From an uncultured Bacteroidales bacterium (GTDB taxonomy: Bacteria > Bacteroidota > Bacteroidia > Bacteroidales > UBA932), in contig UQWT01000065.1 in assembly GCA_900544815.1 (NCBI GenBank), positions 1-10,401 on the forward strand: DNA of 10,401 nucleotides, in the 5' to 3' direction. A program made the translations under genes and the position numbers. The notes below the pieces were generated by a model. That model searched no databases and was not told the DNA's origin. It saw only the letters and a program-made list of their open reading frames with translations. Of this stretch, positions 7,647-10,401 are shown one piece after another (within the stretch, counting starts at the first letter, position 1; every line of letters starts with the position of its first letter).

Positions 7647-7853
7647 ATGGACAAGCCCAAGAATCGAATAAAAGAGGTGTTGGAAGACAAAGGCATCAAG
7701 CAAACTTGGTTGGCGGAAAAACTCGGAAAAAGTTTTTGTATCGTCAATTCTTATGTCTGTAACAGACGTCAGCCGAGTTTAGATGTATTGTTCGAAATAG
7801 CAAACATTTTACAAGTTAATCCGAAAGATTTGATTGATATTAAAAAGGAATAA
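7647..7853 (+). CDS. XRE/Cro-CI-type HTH transcriptional regulator
   Basis: This 68-residue protein is almost entirely one helix-turn-helix domain of the Cro/CI (XRE) family, residues about 6-62. Visible hallmarks are RIKEVLEDKGIKQTWLAEK (helices 1-2), LGKSFCIVNSYVCNRRQPS (helix 3 and turn, with N-RRQPS as the usual DNA-contact end) and LDVLFEIANILQVNPKDLI (helices 4-5). At this size it has no room for a ligand-binding or catalytic domain, as in antitoxin-type or autoregulatory repressors of small accessory operons. The ATG at 7647 lies 26 nt after the start of the promoter box TATCTTTG, so it is the first gene of the transcript. One base separates its stop from the next start. It probably binds its own promoter; this is inference from family and position. 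Confidence 0.92.
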   Translation: MDKPKNRIKEVLEDKGIKQTWLAEKLGKSFCIVNSYVCNRRQPSLDVLFEIANILQVNPKDLIDIKKE

Positions 7854-7854
7854 G

Positions 7855-8025
7855 ATGGCAAAAAAGAACATAAAATTAGTTGTACCTAATATCACAGAAT
7901 TGGTTAATGGCTGGCTCAAATCATCCTATAAATCGGATTACAAATTTGAGCAGAAACCATTGAATGAAGATACACGCAAAGTTCTTGATGATTATTTTTC
8001 TAATGAATATTTCGGATATGAGTAA
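7855..8025 (+). CDS. Small 56-residue protein of unknown function
   Basis: I do not recognise this protein. It starts MAKKNIKLVVPNITELVN, continues with a lysine/tyrosine-rich middle (SSYKSDYKFEQK), then a probable helix EDTRKVLDDYFSN, and ends with an acidic aromatic tail EYFGYE. There is no signal peptide, membrane segment or cysteine. I chose the ATG at 7855 rather than the in-frame ATG at 7834: the latter would overlap the HTH gene by 20 nt, and 7855 begins one base after that gene's stop. The last 8 bases overlap the start of the DUF3800 gene, suggesting translational coupling. Small size and location between a repressor and a nuclease-like protein would suit an antitoxin, inhibitor or adaptor, but that is inference from context only. 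Confidence 0.75.
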   Translation: MAKKNIKLVVPNITELVNGWLKSSYKSDYKFEQKPLNEDTRKVLDDYFSNEYFGYE

Positions 8026-9184
8026 CAAGAAATATGCTTTTATTGATGAATTCGGTGCGTTCGGATATGATTTTGATAATCCAGGATGTACTACTCATTT
8101 TCTGATTTGTGCAGTCATTGTAGACGAAAGCAATCTTTCGCTTGTAGAGGAGAGCGTAGAAACTATTAGAAAAAAATATTTTCAACAAGGAGAAATCAAG
8201 TCCAGTAAAATAGGAAGGAATCATAAAAGGCGTGTCTCTATCTTGACCGAGCTAAAACAACTCCCCTTTCACATATTTGCATTTGTATGTGACAAACGGA
8301 AAATATATGAGAATTCTGGCCTCAGATATAAAACATCGTTTTATAAATTCCTGAATAATATAGTACATCAAGAATTAAGAATCTCATATAGTAACTTAAC
8401 GATTACTGCTGATGAAGTTGGAGGTAATGATTATCTTCAATCTTTTGCAGCTTACGTTAGGTCAAAAGAAATACCTCTTGATTTATTTGATAATAGCCTA
8501 TTTAGGTTTGAAAATAGTAAACACAGTATAATCATACAAGTGGCAGATATAGTGTGTGGTTCTCTTGCATATAATTATGATATTAGGAAAATCTCAGAAT
8601 CCGATGGCTACAATTATAAATCCATATTAGGAGATAAAATATTAAGAATAAAAGAGTTTCCCGAAACCTTTGATACATTCAATGTTTCTCAGAATGACTT
8701 GACCCCCGAATATAATTCACAAATTGCAGATATCTGCTATAGAAAAGCCAAACATTTCATAGAAACGCATAATGACACAGACAATGATGAAGTTAAGCAA
8801 CAAATTGCAGTATTGAATTATCTCCTGTTTAGATTTATGAATAAATCGCCCAGGAAATACATTCCCACCCAAGAACTTATTACCCAATTGGTATATTTAG
8901 GATATGATAAATTGTCTCTTCAAACATTTCGGAATAAAATCATAGCAAAACTTCGAGATAATGAGGTTATAATATCAAGCAGCTCTGGTGGATATAAGAT
9001 ACCATCGACGGAAAAAGAATTGTATGACTTTGTAAATCATGGCAAAAGCATTATTATGCCAATGTTAGCACGATTAAAGACTTGTAACGATGTTATTCGG
9101 ATGGGAACGAATGGAGAAATAAATCTATTCAAAAAGGCAGAATATCATTCACTTGCAAAAATGTTTGGGACAACCGAACTGTAA
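8018..9184 (+). CDS. DUF3800 protein with C-terminal winged-helix-like domain
   Basis: From ATG 8018 this is 388 residues. The N-terminal part (about 5-185) has the DUF3800 pattern: a first strand YAFIDEFGAFG (6-16; acidic D10, E11), a second acidic pair in LTITADEVGG (D132, E133) and the helix IIIQVADIVCGSLAYNYD with Q174 and D177, equivalent to the usual QLAD segment. This layout of spaced acidic residues suggests an RNase H-like nuclease fold, but activity is not established for the family as far as I know. Residues about 262-345 look like a winged helix: YIPTQELITQL, LSLQTFRNKIIAKLRDNEV, then GGYKIPSTEKELYDF. A longer frame starts at 7964, but its extra 18 residues lie inside the preceding gene. 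ATG 8018 gives the normal domain start and an 8-nt overlap with that gene. The Fic gene follows after 14 nt. The sequence is A/T-rich (20 of 60 G+C in 8521-8580). Confidence 0.86.
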   Translation: MSNKKYAFIDEFGAFGYDFDNPGCTTHFLICAVIVDESNLSLVEESVETIRKKYFQQGEIKSSKIGRNHKRRVSILTELKQLPFHIFAFVCDKRKIYENSGLRYKTSFYKFLNNIVHQELRISYSNLTITADEVGGNDYLQSFAAYVRSKEIPLDLFDNSLFRFENSKHSIIIQVADIVCGSLAYNYDIRKISESDGYNYKSILGDKILRIKEFPETFDTFNVSQNDLTPEYNSQIADICYRKAKHFIETHNDTDNDEVKQQIAVLNYLLFRFMNKSPRKYIPTQELITQLVYLGYDKLSLQTFRNKIIAKLRDNEVIISSSSGGYKIPSTEKELYDFVNHGKSIIMPMLARLKTCNDVIRMGTNGEINLFKKAEYHSLAKMFGTTEL

Positions 9185-9198
9185 TTAATATCCTATAT

Positions 9199-10326
9199 AT
9201 GATTGACTTCGATGAATATATACGCCAAGGTGAGCCGCAAAAACGGGAGAAAGGCTATGCGTGGCAAACTGCAATCGGCTTGCAGGCCGTCGATGGACTT
9301 AAGCCATCCCACTATCTGATTGAAACCGCCCGAAAAGATATTGAGGGCGAAATTACGATTGACGAAGCAGAACAACTCATAAAAAGCTACTACCAGTCGA
9401 AAGAAGCGCGTACACCTGAAGATGTGGAAATGCACGAGGCGGATACGGCATCGACCAACATTCGCCGACTTCTTACCGAAAAAACATTTGCGTTTACGCT
9501 TGTCGGACTGACATCGATTCATCGTCGGATATTCGATGGTGTATTCAAGTTTGCCGGTCAAATACGCGATTACAACATCACGAAAAAGGAATGGGTACTT
9601 CGTGGAGATACAGTGCTCTATGTTTCTGCGCCCGATCTTCGCAAAGCGATTGAATACGACTTGGAACAGGAACGTCAGTTCGACTATTCAGAAGTGGACC
9701 GGAATGGATTAGTGAGCCACATAGCCAAGTTTGTGTCGGGACTATGGCAAATCCATCCGTTCGGCGAGGGAAATACCCGAACAACTGCCGTGTTCACGAT
9801 TCTCTATCTACGTTCTATGGGCTTTGACGTAACAAATGACCTATTCGCCAATTATTCATGGTATTTCCGTAATGCTCTGGTACGCGCCAACTACCAAAAT
9901 GTGCAAAAAGGCATTATGCGTAATTCCGAATATTTGGAACGATTTTTCCGCAATCTGTTATTGGGCGAAAATAACGAGCTGCGGAATCGGTACATGGTTG
10001 TAAATGCACCGAAAGAACTGGTTACAGAGCAAGCACAACATGATAACCGTACAAGTACCGAACAACCTACCGTACAAGTAACCGAGCAAGTTCTCGCTTT
10101 GTTACTCGCCTTGTCAAACGAACAATTGTCGTTGAAAGGATTAATGGAGAAAGTCGGTTTGAAGCATCGTCCGACTTTTATAGAAAACTACATAAATCCT
10201 GCTGTCGAGACAGGTATTCTCAAGATTCTATATCCTGATAAGCCCAATCATCCAAGGCAGAAATATTTGCTTACAGCAAAAGGGCTGGCCTTATATAATG
10301 ATCTAAAGATAAAACATTCTATTTAA
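9199..10326 (+). CDS. Fic-domain protein with helical N-terminus and C-terminal winged helix
   Basis: This 375-residue protein belongs to the Fic family, which transfers AMP or related groups to target proteins. An N-terminal helical region (about 17-75, AWQTAIGLQAVDGLKPS, TIDEAEQLIKSYY) looks like the built-in VbhA-type segment of many gut Fic proteins. The Fic core (about 95-255) has the flap FAGQIRDYNITKKEWVLRGD (118-137) and the active-site loop HPFGEGNTRTTA (186-197). Catalytic H186, F188, E190, G191, N192 and R194 are present, but the consensus HxFx(D/E)GNGRxxR has T193 for Gly and A197 for the last Arg. I found no canonical inhibitory (S/T)xxxE(G/N). A polar linker (about 275-295) leads to a winged helix (about 293-370; RPTFIENYINPAVETGIL, then YPDKPNHPRQKYLLTAKG). 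It lies 14 nt after the DUF3800 gene, suggesting co-transcription. G+C is higher than in its neighbours (33 of 60 in 9241-9300). Confidence 0.93.
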   Translation: MIDFDEYIRQGEPQKREKGYAWQTAIGLQAVDGLKPSHYLIETARKDIEGEITIDEAEQLIKSYYQSKEARTPEDVEMHEADTASTNIRRLLTEKTFAFTLVGLTSIHRRIFDGVFKFAGQIRDYNITKKEWVLRGDTVLYVSAPDLRKAIEYDLEQERQFDYSEVDRNGLVSHIAKFVSGLWQIHPFGEGNTRTTAVFTILYLRSMGFDVTNDLFANYSWYFRNALVRANYQNVQKGIMRNSEYLERFFRNLLLGENNELRNRYMVVNAPKELVTEQAQHDNRTSTEQPTVQVTEQVLALLLALSNEQLSLKGLMEKVGLKHRPTFIENYINPAVETGILKILYPDKPNHPRQKYLLTAKGLALYNDLKIKHSI

Positions 10327-10366
10327 TAGTTAGTCAATCTCAATTATATTACATTTCCTAAGAGAC

Positions 10367-10401
10367 ATGAACTTATTTGATAAAGAGATATATACCATTA
10401 A
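10367..10401 (+). CDS. Start of a further gene, cut by the window edge
   Basis: The ATG at 10367, 40 nt after the Fic stop, opens a frame beginning MNLFDKEIYTI that runs to the end of the window. The A/T-rich leader, same strand and short gap suit another member of the same operon. Eleven residues are too few to name a family. Confidence 0.45.
   Translation, partial: MNLFDKEIYTI

Noticed and set aside
7580..7762. 60-codon open frame across the promoter and HTH gene
   Set aside because: It covers the TATCTTTG promoter box and is out of frame with the clear HTH protein starting at 7647.
7834..7854. Earlier start for the 56-aa protein
   Set aside because: It would overlap the HTH gene by 20 nt; the ATG at 7855 directly after that gene's stop is more natural.
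7964..8017. 18-residue N-terminal extension of the DUF3800 protein
   Set aside because: It lies within the preceding small gene, and the DUF3800 first strand begins just after the ATG at 8018.
9193..9561. 122-codon open frame on the - strand opposite the Fic gene
   Set aside because: Opposite-strand shadow rich in Cys/Arg/Phe, as expected from antisense of a real gene.
1..10401. tRNA, rRNA, CRISPR array, integrase or transposase
   Set aside because: I looked for cloverleaf-like segments, regularly spaced repeats and recombinase motifs and found none.

Overview
The window looks like a Bacteroidales chromosome (Bacteroidota; genus not determinable). It encodes a SusC-type TonB-dependent transporter and a SusD-type lipoprotein side by side. 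Two other Bacteroidota-style exported proteins (DUF4397-like and DUF4251) follow. Starts lie in A/T-rich leaders without Shine-Dalgarno sequences, and the one clear promoter carries the Bacteroides -7 box TAnnTTTG (7613-7620).

Left part (1-6680): an outer-membrane uptake locus on the + strand. A perfect GC-rich palindrome (26-57) precedes a susC-like gene (92-3205), a susD-like gene (3226-5169) and a two-part lipoprotein gene (5196-6038) in the slot usually held by SusE/F-like surface binders. A hairpin (6053-6077) separates these from a DUF4251 gene (6109-6618), which ends at a terminator-like hairpin. No glycoside hydrolase, protease, sigma or anti-sigma gene is in view, so the nutrient imported cannot be named.

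Middle part (6619-7646): about 1 kb without a convincing gene but dense in inverted repeats. It includes one textbook intrinsic terminator (7165-7194) nested inside a second 10-bp inverted repeat, a related second hairpin, two strong palindromes (7262-7291, 7454-7475), and a 24-codon signal-peptide-like ORF (6829-6903).

Right part (7613-10401): a compact, probably single-transcript accessory operon. It holds an XRE-type HTH regulator (7647-7853), a 56-residue unknown protein (7855-8025), a DUF3800 protein with a C-terminal winged-helix-like domain (8018-9184), a Fic-domain protein with a variant active-site motif (9199-10326), and the first codons of another gene (10367 to the edge). Gaps are 1 nt, an 8-nt overlap, 14 nt and 40 nt. 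Regulator, tiny protein, nuclease-like protein and nucleotidyl-transferase-like protein in tight order resemble a toxin-antitoxin or phage-defence module. This is inference from layout and families. The Fic gene is visibly richer in G+C than the DUF3800 gene, suggesting the cluster was assembled from different sources.
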